From CAKOSP01 sp964370545 (lineage in GTDB: Bacteria; Bacillota_I; Bacilli_A; RF39; UBA660): 64,000 bases of DNA. The stretch is from assembly GCA_964370545.1 (NCBI GenBank), contig CAYJJQ010000001.1, positions 62,001 to 126,000 of the forward strand, read 5' to 3'. How positions within the stretch are numbered: position 1 is the first letter of the stretch; every line of letters starts with the position of its first letter. Both the position numbers and the translations under genes were made by a program. The notes under the pieces are model-generated. The model did no database searches, was not told the origin of the DNA, and was given only the letters and a program-made list of their open reading frames with translations. Positions 25,121 to 33,775 of the stretch are shown in pieces.

Positions 25121-26257
25121 ATGAAAAAAATAACTATTTTATCATTGCATACTAAAGCTGGCGGAGTTGAGCGTGCAGTAGCTAGCCTCGCTAATTTGCT
25201 ATGCACAAAATATAGAGTTGAAATTGCAGTTGTTTATAAATTGCAAGAGTTTCCTGCTTTTTCAATAAATGAAAAAGTATCTGTAGTTTATTTATCTAAT
25301 AATCTAACTCCAAACAAAGCTGAGTTATTAGATTCTATCAAAAAACGAAAAATAATAAAAATATTTAAAGAAGCAAGGAAATCATTTTATGTGTTATTGG
25401 AGAAAAGAAGAATTACACAAAAATTTATTGAAAAATCTGATAGCGACGTTTTTGTTTCTACAGGTTTATATTTTAATAAATTATTGGGTAAATATGGAAA
25501 AAATGTTGGAATTAAAATTGCTCAGGAACACAATCATCATAATAATAATATGAAATATATAAAAAGAGTTTTAAAATCTTTAAAAAAGATTGATTATTTT
25601 ATGCCAGTGTCATATGAATTATCCGAATTTTATAAAATAAAATTAGAACACAAAAAAACAAAGGTTAAATATATTTCGCATTTTTTGGATTATCAACCTC
25701 AAAACATATCAAAATTAAATAAAAAAAATCTATTATGGATCGGTAGGCTATCTCAAGAAAAGGGAGTTTATGATTTGCTTTCTATATTCTGTAAAATACA
25801 AGAAATGGACAATGAATGCAAATTACATATAGTAGGCGATGGTGATTTATATAATAATATGACCGAAAAGGCCAAAGAGCTTAATATATCTAATAATGTC
25901 ACTTTCCACGGAACTAAGAATAGGCCTGAAATAGAACAATTGATGTTATCTTCCTTTGCATATGTTATGACTTCTTATTCTGAATCTTTTGGTTTAGTTT
26001 TGATAGAAGCCGCAAGTTATGGATTACCCCTAATTGCCTTTGATGACGCTAAAGGAGCAAATGAGATTATTGATTCTAACATGGGATTTTTAATAGAAAA
26101 TAGAAATATAGATGAATTTGCAAACAAAGTTATGTTGCTTTTAAAAGACAAAAATTTACGAAAAAAAATGGGGGAGCATAGCCTGAAAAAATCTTATGAA
26201 TACAACTCCTTGAACGCAGAGAAAAAATGGTTTGAATTTTTGGAACAAATATTATAA
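25121..26257 (+). CDS. Glycosyltransferase family 4 (GT-B)
   Basis: A 378-residue cytoplasmic transferase. The N-terminal LSLHTKAGGVERAVASLANLL and C-terminal GRLSQEKGVYDLLSIF, VGDGDLY, HGTKNRPEIEQLM and SYSESFGLVLIEAASYGLP are GT4 signatures, including the E-x7-E-like motif. ATG 25121 has GAAAGG upstream; another ATG 12 nt earlier is possible. It would add one sugar to the growing lipid-linked repeat unit. The specific sugar is not predictable. Confidence 0.88.
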   Translation: MKKITILSLHTKAGGVERAVASLANLLCTKYRVEIAVVYKLQEFPAFSINEKVSVVYLSNNLTPNKAELLDSIKKRKIIKIFKEARKSFYVLLEKRRITQKFIEKSDSDVFVSTGLYFNKLLGKYGKNVGIKIAQEHNHHNNNMKYIKRVLKSLKKIDYFMPVSYELSEFYKIKLEHKKTKVKYISHFLDYQPQNISKLNKKNLLWIGRLSQEKGVYDLLSIFCKIQEMDNECKLHIVGDGDLYNNMTEKAKELNISNNVTFHGTKNRPEIEQLMLSSFAYVMTSYSESFGLVLIEAASYGLPLIAFDDAKGANEIIDSNMGFLIENRNIDEFANKVMLLLKDKNLRKKMGEHSLKKSYEYNSLNAEKKWFEFLEQIL

Positions 26258-26286
26258 TTATGATATTTGTTTTTTTATAGGCAATG

Positions 26287-26315
26287 TTGACATGTTCATT
26301 TTTTTGTGTTATTAT
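26287..26315 (+). promoter_or_regulatory. Near-consensus promoter of the importer-tailoring operon
   Basis: TTGACA (26287-26292), a 17-nt spacer and TATTAT (26310-26315) with an extended TGT in front, 26 nt before the lipoprotein ATG. It is one of the best promoters in the polysaccharide locus. Genes from 26341 to 35281 follow without another clear promoter. Confidence 0.8.
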
Positions 26316-26340
26316 AGATAATATGAACGGAGTGTGTAAT

Positions 26341-27318
26341 ATGTTTAATTACAAAGTAAAATTGTTTCTTACAATATTTATGTTATTAATTGTAACGGGG
26401 TGTGGAAGTTCTGATGATCAAATTGTAATATATAGCAGTATGGAAGATTTCAAAAATGTAGAACTAACTAAACAATTAGAAGAAAATTTTCCGGATAAAG
26501 ATATAATAATACAATATTATCCTACTGGAAATAACGCTGCTAAAATTCGTAGCGAGGGAACATCAACTGAGGCCGATATTGTCTTAGCTCTGGAAACTAT
26601 GTATTTAGAAGAATTAAAGGACTCATTTGAGGATTTAGATAGTTTTGACACTGGTCATTATTTAGAAAATGTAAACCCGAATCACAATAAATATTTGATT
26701 TTTGAAAAATATAGTGGAACTATTGCTATAAATAAAGAATTTTTTGATGAAGAAAAAATTCCCTATCCAAAAACCTATGAAGATTTGTTAAATCCGGTAT
26801 TTAAAAATAAAGTTGCAATGCCAAATCCTAAAACTTCAGGCACAGGGTACTTGTTTGTGATTAATGCAATTAATGAAATGGGGGAAACTAATGCATTTGA
26901 ATATTTTGATCAATTATCAAATAATGTAAAACAATTTACAGCTTCTGGTTCTACTCCGATTAATTTATTAATTCAGGGAGAAGTAGAGATTGCAATGGGG
27001 TTGGTATCATTAGCTGTTAATGAGATTAATCAAGGAGCAAAAATCGAGTTAATTGAACTTGAATCTGGAACTCCTTATAATACTTCAGGCTTGGGAATAG
27101 TTAAAGGAAAATTAGAAAAAGAAGGTGTTTCAGAGGTTTTTGAATTCCTAATGAATGAATGGCTAATTTTTGATAAAGAAAACTATTCTCCTAGTAATAT
27201 TATAGAGGGATTGGAATTTAATATAGAAAATTACCCGCTTGATTTGATTGATGCGGATATGACTGGTATAGCAGATTTAAATTATAGAGAAAAAATATTG
27301 GCGAAATGGAAGTATTAA
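26341..27318 (+). CDS. ABC importer substrate-binding lipoprotein (Fe3+/2-aminoethylphosphonate-type)
   Basis: A 325-residue lipoprotein. The signal ends in the lipobox IVTGC (Cys at about residue 20), followed by a periplasmic-binding fold of the SBP_bac_6/AfuA-PhnS class: QIVIYSSMEDF, EADIVLALE, SGTIAINKEFF, MPNPKTSGTGYLF, and GEVEIAMGLVSLAVN. ATG 26341 is preferred: GGAG lies upstream and the signal peptide starts directly. The upstream in-frame ATG lies inside the promoter. No Tyr pair typical for direct Fe3+ binding is evident, so a small organic anion such as 2-aminoethylphosphonate is as likely. The ligand is unproven. Confidence 0.85.
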   Translation: MFNYKVKLFLTIFMLLIVTGCGSSDDQIVIYSSMEDFKNVELTKQLEENFPDKDIIIQYYPTGNNAAKIRSEGTSTEADIVLALETMYLEELKDSFEDLDSFDTGHYLENVNPNHNKYLIFEKYSGTIAINKEFFDEEKIPYPKTYEDLLNPVFKNKVAMPNPKTSGTGYLFVINAINEMGETNAFEYFDQLSNNVKQFTASGSTPINLLIQGEVEIAMGLVSLAVNEINQGAKIELIELESGTPYNTSGLGIVKGKLEKEGVSEVFEFLMNEWLIFDKENYSPSNIIEGLEFNIENYPLDLIDADMTGIADLNYREKILAKWKY

Positions 27319-27319
27319 T

Positions 27320-28084
27320 GTGAAAAAAATATTAGAAGTAAAAAATATATCAAAATATTATGAAGAAAAAAAAGTGCTATCAGCACTTTCTTTTGATGTT
27401 TATGATGGGGAGTTTTTATCGATTTTGGGATCATCTGGATGTGGGAAAACCACATTAATTAGAATATTGATTGGAATCGAGAAAATAAAAGAAGGAAATA
27501 TTTTTTATAATGGTGAAGATATAACGAACTTTCATCCATCAAAAAGAGAAATGGGATTAGTCTTTCAAAATTATGCTTTATTTCCTAATATGACGGTCCT
27601 AGAAAATGTTATGTATCCGTTAAACAATAAGATAAAAAACAAAAGTGAAGCGATAAGATTAAGCATGCAAATGATCGAAAAAGTTGGTTTAAGTGAATAT
27701 TCAAAAAAACTTCCCAATCAATTAAGTGGTGGACAAATGCAAAGGGTAGCTATTGCGAGAACTTTAATAATGAACCCAAAAATAATTTTAATGGACGAAC
27801 CGATGTCTGCGTTAGATGCAGATAATAGATTAAATTTGCGTAAAGAATTTAAAGAACTTCAGAAGAAATTTAATGTCACTATAATTTATATTACTCATGA
27901 CCAAGAAGAAGCATTTTCATTATCTGATAGAGTAATGATATTAAATGATGGAATTATAGAACAAATTGATAAACCTTCAATAATTTTTAAAAATCCTAAA
28001 ACTAAATACGTAAAAAGATTTGTTGTTGAGCACTTAAAAGATAAAGTAGACTCTATCGAAAAATGCATTAAGGTAGATTTATAA
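27320..28084 (+). CDS. ABC importer ATP-binding protein (PotA/FbpC/PhnT-like)
   Basis: A 254-residue ATPase. Walker A GSSGCGKTT is near residues 38-46, Q-loop FQNYALFPNMTV near 88-99, signature LSGGQMQRVAIART near 134-147, Walker B IILMDEPMSALD near 154-165, and the switch His in ITHDQEEAF. A GTG at 27320 begins the protein 1 nt after the lipoprotein stop. It lacks the long regulatory C-terminal domain of PotA/FbpC, as PhnT-type proteins often do. Its stop shares a base with the permease start. Confidence 0.93.
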   Translation: MKKILEVKNISKYYEEKKVLSALSFDVYDGEFLSILGSSGCGKTTLIRILIGIEKIKEGNIFYNGEDITNFHPSKREMGLVFQNYALFPNMTVLENVMYPLNNKIKNKSEAIRLSMQMIEKVGLSEYSKKLPNQLSGGQMQRVAIARTLIMNPKIILMDEPMSALDADNRLNLRKEFKELQKKFNVTIIYITHDQEEAFSLSDRVMILNDGIIEQIDKPSIIFKNPKTKYVKRFVVEHLKDKVDSIEKCIKVDL

Positions 28085-29667
28085 TGAAATCAAAATCTAA
28101 TGTTATATTAATAATTTCTATCAGTTTATTTTTGATATTAGGCTTAGTCTATCCTATTTTCAGTTTGATTAATACTGTTAGTTTAAGTGATTTTAGTAAT
28201 TTGCTAAAAAATGAATTGTTTATTAATTCATTAAAAAATTCAGTGTTAGTTTCATTAGTATCCACATTAATTTCCATATTACTAGGTTACGCTTTGGCGT
28301 ACACCATAAAAAGAAGTAATGTTAAACATAAAAAAATGTTGTCTGTTTTATTTACTTTACCTATGTTAATTCCGTCTATTTCGCATGGTATAGGAATAAT
28401 TAATTTATTTGGAAACAAAGGCTTGTTGTCAAATTTATTTGATATTAACATTGAAATTTTCGGTATTTTTGGAATAATTATGGGATCAGTAATGTATACC
28501 TTTCCTGTAGCTTTTTTCATGCTTTCTGATGGTTTCAATTATATTGATAATCAATTATATGAAAATGCAGAAGTATTAGGATTATCAAAAATTCAACAAT
28601 TCAAAAAGATTACTTTAGTATATCTTAAAAAACCTATAGTATCTTGTGTTTTTGCAATATTCACTATGGTTTTTACTGATTATGGAGTTGCCTTGTCAAT
28701 TGGTGGCAAATTTGAAACAGCTGCTACTTTTTTGTATAAAGAAGTTTTAGGATTACAACAATTTTCAAATGGTGTAATTATTGGATTAATATTATTATTG
28801 CCTGCGCTTATTTCGTTTATATATGATTATTTTTCAAAAGAGCATCAAAATAAAAATTTTGAAATCAAGAAATTTACTATAAAGGAAAACAAAGTTAGGG
28901 ATTTATTATTATCTTTGTTTAGTTATTCTTTAGTTATTTATATTATTTTATTACTAGGTTCATTTTTATATTTGGGTGTCGTTGAAAACTTTCCTTATAA
29001 TATGACATTGTCATCTAACCACATAGAATTTGTATTAGGAGACAAATTGTTTGTTGCATTAAGAAATTCATTATTTATTTCATTGATAACTGCACTAATT
29101 GGGACTTTAATTTCATATGCGATTGCTTATGTTAATGCTAGAACAACTTTTAAATTAAAAAAAATATTTCATTTAATGACAATTACATCACTTGCAATTC
29201 CGGGTATAGTATTAGGAATCGCATATGTGATGGCGTTCAAAACAACATTTATTTATAATACACTTATAATAATCATATTAGTTAATATAATCCATTTCAT
29301 GGCTACCTGCTATTTAATGGCATATAATGCCTTAGGAAAATTAAATATTAATTATGAAATAATTGGCGATGTTTCTGGTATAAGCCGGATTAAGATAATA
29401 AAAGATGTAATAATACCCAATTCATTAACAACGATTTATGAAATGTTTGAGTACTTTTTCATTAATTCAATGATAACTATATCAGCAGTGATTTTTCTAT
29501 ACAATGCTACAAATATGCCAATTTCATTATTAATTAATCAATATGAAAGTCAGTTAATGTTGGAAGCTGCAGCTTTAGTTTCGTTTATAATTTTATTAAT
29601 CAACATTATTGTAAAATTTGTTTTTATGTTTTTGAAAAGGAGAGTAAAATATGGAATTAACATATAA
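28084..29667 (+). CDS. ABC importer permease, two fused permease domains
   Basis: A 527-residue protein made of two BPD_transp_1 domains, each with about six helices. EAA-type loops ENAEVLGLSKIQQFKKITL (near residues 160-178) and IIGDVSGISRIKIIKDVII (near 425-443) contact the ATPase. Fused permeases of this size occur in FbpB/AfuB iron importers and in PhnU-PhnV-like phosphonate importers. It starts by TAATG overlap and its last 17 nt overlap the nucleotidyltransferase gene. That is strong evidence that transport and nucleotide activation act in one pathway. Confidence 0.92.
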   Translation: MKSKSNVILIISISLFLILGLVYPIFSLINTVSLSDFSNLLKNELFINSLKNSVLVSLVSTLISILLGYALAYTIKRSNVKHKKMLSVLFTLPMLIPSISHGIGIINLFGNKGLLSNLFDINIEIFGIFGIIMGSVMYTFPVAFFMLSDGFNYIDNQLYENAEVLGLSKIQQFKKITLVYLKKPIVSCVFAIFTMVFTDYGVALSIGGKFETAATFLYKEVLGLQQFSNGVIIGLILLLPALISFIYDYFSKEHQNKNFEIKKFTIKENKVRDLLLSLFSYSLVIYIILLLGSFLYLGVVENFPYNMTLSSNHIEFVLGDKLFVALRNSLFISLITALIGTLISYAIAYVNARTTFKLKKIFHLMTITSLAIPGIVLGIAYVMAFKTTFIYNTLIIIILVNIIHFMATCYLMAYNALGKLNINYEIIGDVSGISRIKIIKDVIIPNSLTTIYEMFEYFFINSMITISAVIFLYNATNMPISLLINQYESQLMLEAAALVSFIILLINIIVKFVFMFLKRRVKYGINI

Positions 29668-30550
29668 TCAATTTATAGTCTTAAGACTGTTAGAAAAAAC
29701 AAAAGAAAAAATGTCTCAAAGAAGTATGTCAAAAAAATTAGATTTGTCTTTAGGTAACATAAATAATATATTAAATTTTTTTCAAAATGAATTATTAATT
29801 ACTCGTGATTTAAAGATTACTTCAAAGGGAAATAAATTATTAGAAAAATATAAAGTAAAAGGTGCGATTATTATGGCGGCAGGCTTCGGTGAAAGATTGC
29901 TTCCTGTTACATTAAAAATTCCAAAACCTTTAATAAGTGTTAACGGAACAATAATGATAGAAAACACATTAAATATTTTATATGAAAAAGATATCAAAAA
30001 TATTACGATTGTGGTTGATTATTTGAAAGAACAATTTTATTATCTAAAAGATATATATCCTGATATTAAATTTGTTCATGATGCAAATTCTGAATATAAC
30101 AATATATCTAGTGCTTATGTTGTAAAAGATAAATTTGAATCTTCTTATGTATTTGATGCTGATATTATAATAAAAAATAAGGATATAATTAATAAATATG
30201 AATATGGAAGTAATTATGTGGGAACATACACAGAAAAAACGGACGATTGGTGCTTTTTGATAAAAGATAAATATATTAGAGGCATGAAAATAGGGGGAAT
30301 TAATACTTATTTGATGTATGGTATTAGCTACTTTAATAAAGAAGACGGTAAAAAAATGAATAGAGATTTAGAATATGTTTTTACTTCTATTCCTGGCAGC
30401 AAGGAATTATACTGGGACCAAGTTCCATGTGAATTTTGTAATAGAAATTATAATTTATATGTTCGTAATTTTGAAAAAGATGATATAATTGAAATAGATA
30501 AATATAGTGAGTTAATAGAAATAGACCCCTCATATAAAAATTATAAATAA
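29651..30550 (+). CDS. Winged-helix / nucleotidyltransferase fusion (LicC/PntC-like)
   Basis: A 299-residue two-domain protein. Residues 1-70 form a MarR/DprA-type winged helix (QRSMSKKLDLSLGNINNILNFF, recognition helix). Residues about 73-299 form an NTP-transferase domain with MAAGFGERLLPVTLKIPKPL (75-94), the metal Asp in YVFDADI and a C-terminal WDQVPCEF segment. This layout is close to CTP:phosphocholine (LicC) and CTP:phosphonate (PntC) cytidylyltransferases. The gene overlaps the importer permease by 17 nt. The DNA-binding domain may let the enzyme report on its substrate. Choline-P, ethanolamine-P, 2-aminoethylphosphonate or a sugar-1-P are all possible substrates. Confidence 0.85.
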   Translation: MELTYNQFIVLRLLEKTKEKMSQRSMSKKLDLSLGNINNILNFFQNELLITRDLKITSKGNKLLEKYKVKGAIIMAAGFGERLLPVTLKIPKPLISVNGTIMIENTLNILYEKDIKNITIVVDYLKEQFYYLKDIYPDIKFVHDANSEYNNISSAYVVKDKFESSYVFDADIIIKNKDIINKYEYGSNYVGTYTEKTDDWCFLIKDKYIRGMKIGGINTYLMYGISYFNKEDGKKMNRDLEYVFTSIPGSKELYWDQVPCEFCNRNYNLYVRNFEKDDIIEIDKYSELIEIDPSYKNYK

Positions 30551-30564
30551 TAGGGAGGTGTAAT

Positions 30565-31615
30565 GTGAAAAAAATCATAATACCAACAGGATATATGGGA
30601 TCAGGCTCTTCGGCAATTACTAATTTGATGAAAGAATATAGCAACTGTTATAACAAAAATAATAGCTTTGAATATGTTTTTTTACATTGTCCAAATGGGC
30701 TGTTTGATTTAGAAGATAAAATTCTAAAAGGTAATAATGCAATCAGAAGTGATGAAGCAATTAAAACGTTTCGAATGCAAATGAATAAATTACATAATGA
30801 TAANNNNNNNNNNAAACTATAAAACTGTTATCGGTCCAAATTTTAATAAACATGTGGAGAATTTTTTGAATGAAATAACATCCTTTAAATATAATGGATA
30901 TTGGTATACTCATGAAGAATTAACTCACAAAAATTATATTAAACTCTTAATTAGAAAACCATTTAAAATATTATTACCAAAATTGAATTGGAAGAAAAAA
31001 TTGAGATACAATAACAAAATGGAAATTTCCTATATTGAGCCAAAACAATTTTATGTACATAGTAAAAAATTCATTAATAATGTTATTGATGAAATATATA
31101 GTGGAAACAAAGATTTAGTTTTAGATCAATTTTTGTTACCGTTCAATTTGCCTAGAATAAAAGATTACTTTGATGATAATGCTTTCGTCATTGTTGTAGA
31201 AAGAGACCCTAGGGATGTATTTATTTCTAATAAATATGTATGGAACGTAAAGGGTAACCCAGTACCATTTCCGATGGATGTTAACGAATTTTGCATATTT
31301 TATTCGAATATGAGGAATTCAGAAAAAATTGTGAATAATAATAATATTTTAAGAATTAAATTTGAAGATTTAATATATTATTATTCACGCGAATTAGATA
31401 AAATAGAAAAATTTTTGGGTTTCGAAAGAAAAAATCAAATTTATCCACAAAAGTTTTTCAATATAGAGATTTCTAAAAAAAATACACAATTATTTAGAAA
31501 TAAAATATATTCTAAAGAAGTGGCTGTAATTGAAAAAAAATTATCAAAATATTTATATGAATTTCCTGAAAAAATATATAATGAATGTAATATAGCTATG
31601 GAATTTGAGGATTAA
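30565..31615 (+). CDS. Sulfotransferase-family protein, interrupted by a 10-N gap
   Basis: A single gene split by unknown bases. The N-terminal part (GTG 30565, RBS GGGAGGTG) has a 5'-PSB loop-like motif GYMGSGSSAIT at residues 9-19. The C-terminal part has the 3'-phosphate motif VVERDPRDVFISNKYVW and a sulfotransferase-like helix SEKIVNNNNILRIKFEDL. The two halves are in different frames across the Ns, which reflects gap size and not a proven frameshift. It would use PAPS to sulfate a glycan. Position among glycosyltransferase genes fits polysaccharide tailoring. Confidence 0.75.
30804..30813. other. Assembly gap (10 N) inside the sulfotransferase gene
   Basis: Ten N at 30804-30813; true length and reading frame across it are unknown. 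Confidence 0.98.
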
Positions 31616-31617
31616 TT

Positions 31618-32784
31618 ATGAAGAAAATATGCTTTGTTTTAGATCAATTTTTATACGGTGGAATAGAGAGAGTTTTAATAAATTACCTTTTAAACTTCGA
31701 CTATGAAAAATATGAAGTTGATGTAATAATTTTATCTAACTATGAAAAATTTATTGAAAAAATACCACCTCAATGTAATATAATAATTGTGGAATATGAT
31801 CGATATCATGTTCCTTTATCTAGAGCATCTTTAATGAATAAATATACAGGAGGAGCTGTTTTATATTATGGAACTTATTGGTTAAAAAGAATTGTTTTTG
31901 ATTCATTTTTTTCAATAAAATATCGTAAATTAAAGCAAAAAAAATATGACCATGTTATAGCTTTTTCCAGTCATTTTAATGATTTGTATTTTTCTCTTAA
32001 TTTTTTAAAAGGAGTTCATAAAGCAGCTTGGGTTCATGGAATTTTATATCAATATTTATTATTATCTCCTGCTTTTGAGAAATTATATTCTAAATTTGAT
32101 AACTTAATTTTGATTAATCATTTAGATCAAAATGATATATTTTATTGCAAGTCTTATTTAAAATATAAAATGAATAAGTTATATAATCCTATAATTTCGG
32201 AAAAAAGCAAAGATACAAATAAAATAGAAAATATAAAAAAAAGATGTGGTAAATTTATATTATCTGTTGCAAGATTAGAATCACCTAAAGATTTCGAAAC
32301 ATTAATTTTATCTTTTCATCAATATATTACAACAAGTAAGTCTTTGATAAATTTAGTAATAGTAGGTGATGGTCCTGATAAAGAAAAATTAATGAATTTA
32401 GCAAAAGGGTTAGGGATTTTAGATAGAGTTTTTTTTGAAGGAAGTCAGTCTGATGTTGCCGCTTATTATCAATCATGTTATTTTTTTGTATTATCATCTA
32501 AGGTCGAAGGTTTAGGTAATGTAATAGTGGAAGCTATGATTCATAAAAAAGGTGTAATAGCAACAGATGCTCCATATGGACCAAGGGACATTTTGAAAAA
32601 TAATGATTATGGTGTATTGGTACCAGTGGCTGACGTCAGTAAATTAAAAGATGCAATAAAAAGGTTTGACACTGATAAAAAAATATTAGAAGAGTATGAA
32701 AAAAAAGGTTATGAACGATCTAAGGATTTTAATTATAAAAATATATTGAATGAATTTTATATAATATTGAAAGGAAACGAATAG
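31618..32784 (+). CDS. Glycosyltransferase family 4 (GT-B)
   Basis: A 388-residue transferase. It has LDQFLYGGIERVLINYLL at the N-terminus, then SVARLESPKDFETLILSF, VIVGDGPDKEKLM, GSQSDVAAYYQSC and SSKVEGLGNVIVEAMI with the catalytic Glu pair, and APYGPRDIL. It starts 2 nt after the sulfotransferase stop with GAGG upstream. Similar proteins add GalNAc or hexoses in capsule repeat units. The sugar is unknown. Confidence 0.88.
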   Translation: MKKICFVLDQFLYGGIERVLINYLLNFDYEKYEVDVIILSNYEKFIEKIPPQCNIIIVEYDRYHVPLSRASLMNKYTGGAVLYYGTYWLKRIVFDSFFSIKYRKLKQKKYDHVIAFSSHFNDLYFSLNFLKGVHKAAWVHGILYQYLLLSPAFEKLYSKFDNLILINHLDQNDIFYCKSYLKYKMNKLYNPIISEKSKDTNKIENIKKRCGKFILSVARLESPKDFETLILSFHQYITTSKSLINLVIVGDGPDKEKLMNLAKGLGILDRVFFEGSQSDVAAYYQSCYFFVLSSKVEGLGNVIVEAMIHKKGVIATDAPYGPRDILKNNDYGVLVPVADVSKLKDAIKRFDTDKKILEEYEKKGYERSKDFNYKNILNEFYIILKGNE

Positions 32785-32787
32785 ATT

Positions 32788-33762
32788 ATGAAAAAATTAA
32801 GTGTAATTGTACCAGTGTATAATGTAGAAGAATACTTAGAAAAGTGTCTTGATTCACTAGTGAACCAAACATTAAAAGACATTGAAATAATAGTTGTCAA
32901 TGACGAAAGTCCAGATAATTCTCAATTAATCATTGATAAATATAAGAAGAATTATCCTGATAAAATAATTTCTATTAAGCAAAAAAATACTGGTCAAGGA
33001 GTTGCGAGAAATAATGCATTGAAAAAAGCTTCAGGTGAGTATATTACCTATGTAGATAGTGATGATTGGATTGATTTGGACGCTTACGCTCATCTATACA
33101 AAGTTGCCAAAAAAAAAGATGCAGATATTGTTATTTTTGGTAATAAAGTTGTATCTATGGAAGGTAATATAATAAGTGAAGATTTTCCTGTAATTTATGA
33201 TGATAAAAAGTTTAATATTTTATTCGGAAAATTATGTGTATGGAATAAAATATATAAAAGAGAAATAATACAAAAAAGTAAAGTAGAATTTCTTCCAAAG
33301 TTATGGTATGAAGATGTTAATTTTTCAATGCGAATAATGTTTGAAAATTATAAAACAGAAATAGTTAATGAGTGTTATTATAATTATTTATTAAGACCTG
33401 GATCAACAATGAATAATTCGAATGTTATGAGAAATTTAGAGATTATAGATATTTTTAAGCACACAATTAAAAGTTTGAAAGATTCTGAAAAATATGACTC
33501 AAACTATGATGAGATAGAATATTTAGCGGTATTTAATGCTTATTTATGTGCTATTATAAGAGTAATTAATTGTCAAGCAGATAAAAAGGTTAAATTGGAA
33601 GTTATTAATGAATTGAAAAAATTTACATTCACCGAGTTTCCAAATTTTTCGAAAAATATATTTTTGAAGAAATTAACATTTAACAGAAAATGTTTAATGA
33701 TATTAATAAAATTAAATTTATATAACTTTATTAGCTTACTGTTTAAAATTAAAAATCAATAG
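32788..33762 (+). CDS. Glycosyltransferase family 2 (capsule type)
   Basis: A 324-residue GT-A enzyme. The N-terminal VIVPVYNVEEYLEKCLDSL, VVNDESPDNS, TGQGVARNNALKKASGEYITYVDSDDW (DSDD near residue 90) and WYEDVNF are textbook GT2 (CpsI/EpsJ-like) motifs. It sits 3 nt after the GT4 gene and 13 nt before the flippase gene. One sugar of the repeat unit is expected from it. Confidence 0.92.
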   Translation: MKKLSVIVPVYNVEEYLEKCLDSLVNQTLKDIEIIVVNDESPDNSQLIIDKYKKNYPDKIISIKQKNTGQGVARNNALKKASGEYITYVDSDDWIDLDAYAHLYKVAKKKDADIVIFGNKVVSMEGNIISEDFPVIYDDKKFNILFGKLCVWNKIYKREIIQKSKVEFLPKLWYEDVNFSMRIMFENYKTEIVNECYYNYLLRPGSTMNNSNVMRNLEIIDIFKHTIKSLKDSEKYDSNYDEIEYLAVFNAYLCAIIRVINCQADKKVKLEVINELKKFTFTEFPNFSKNIFLKKLTFNRKCLMILIKLNLYNFISLLFKIKNQ

Positions 33763-33775
33763 AAAGTGAGAAATA

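Noticed and set aside
26341..29667. Certain iron importer
   Set aside because: Family membership alone does not prove Fe3+; the typical Tyr ligand pair is not evident, and the gene overlap with a nucleotidyltransferase favours an organic substrate.
30565..31615. Frameshifted sulfotransferase pseudogene
   Set aside because: The frame change coincides exactly with the run of ten N, so it reflects unknown gap length and not an observed mutation.
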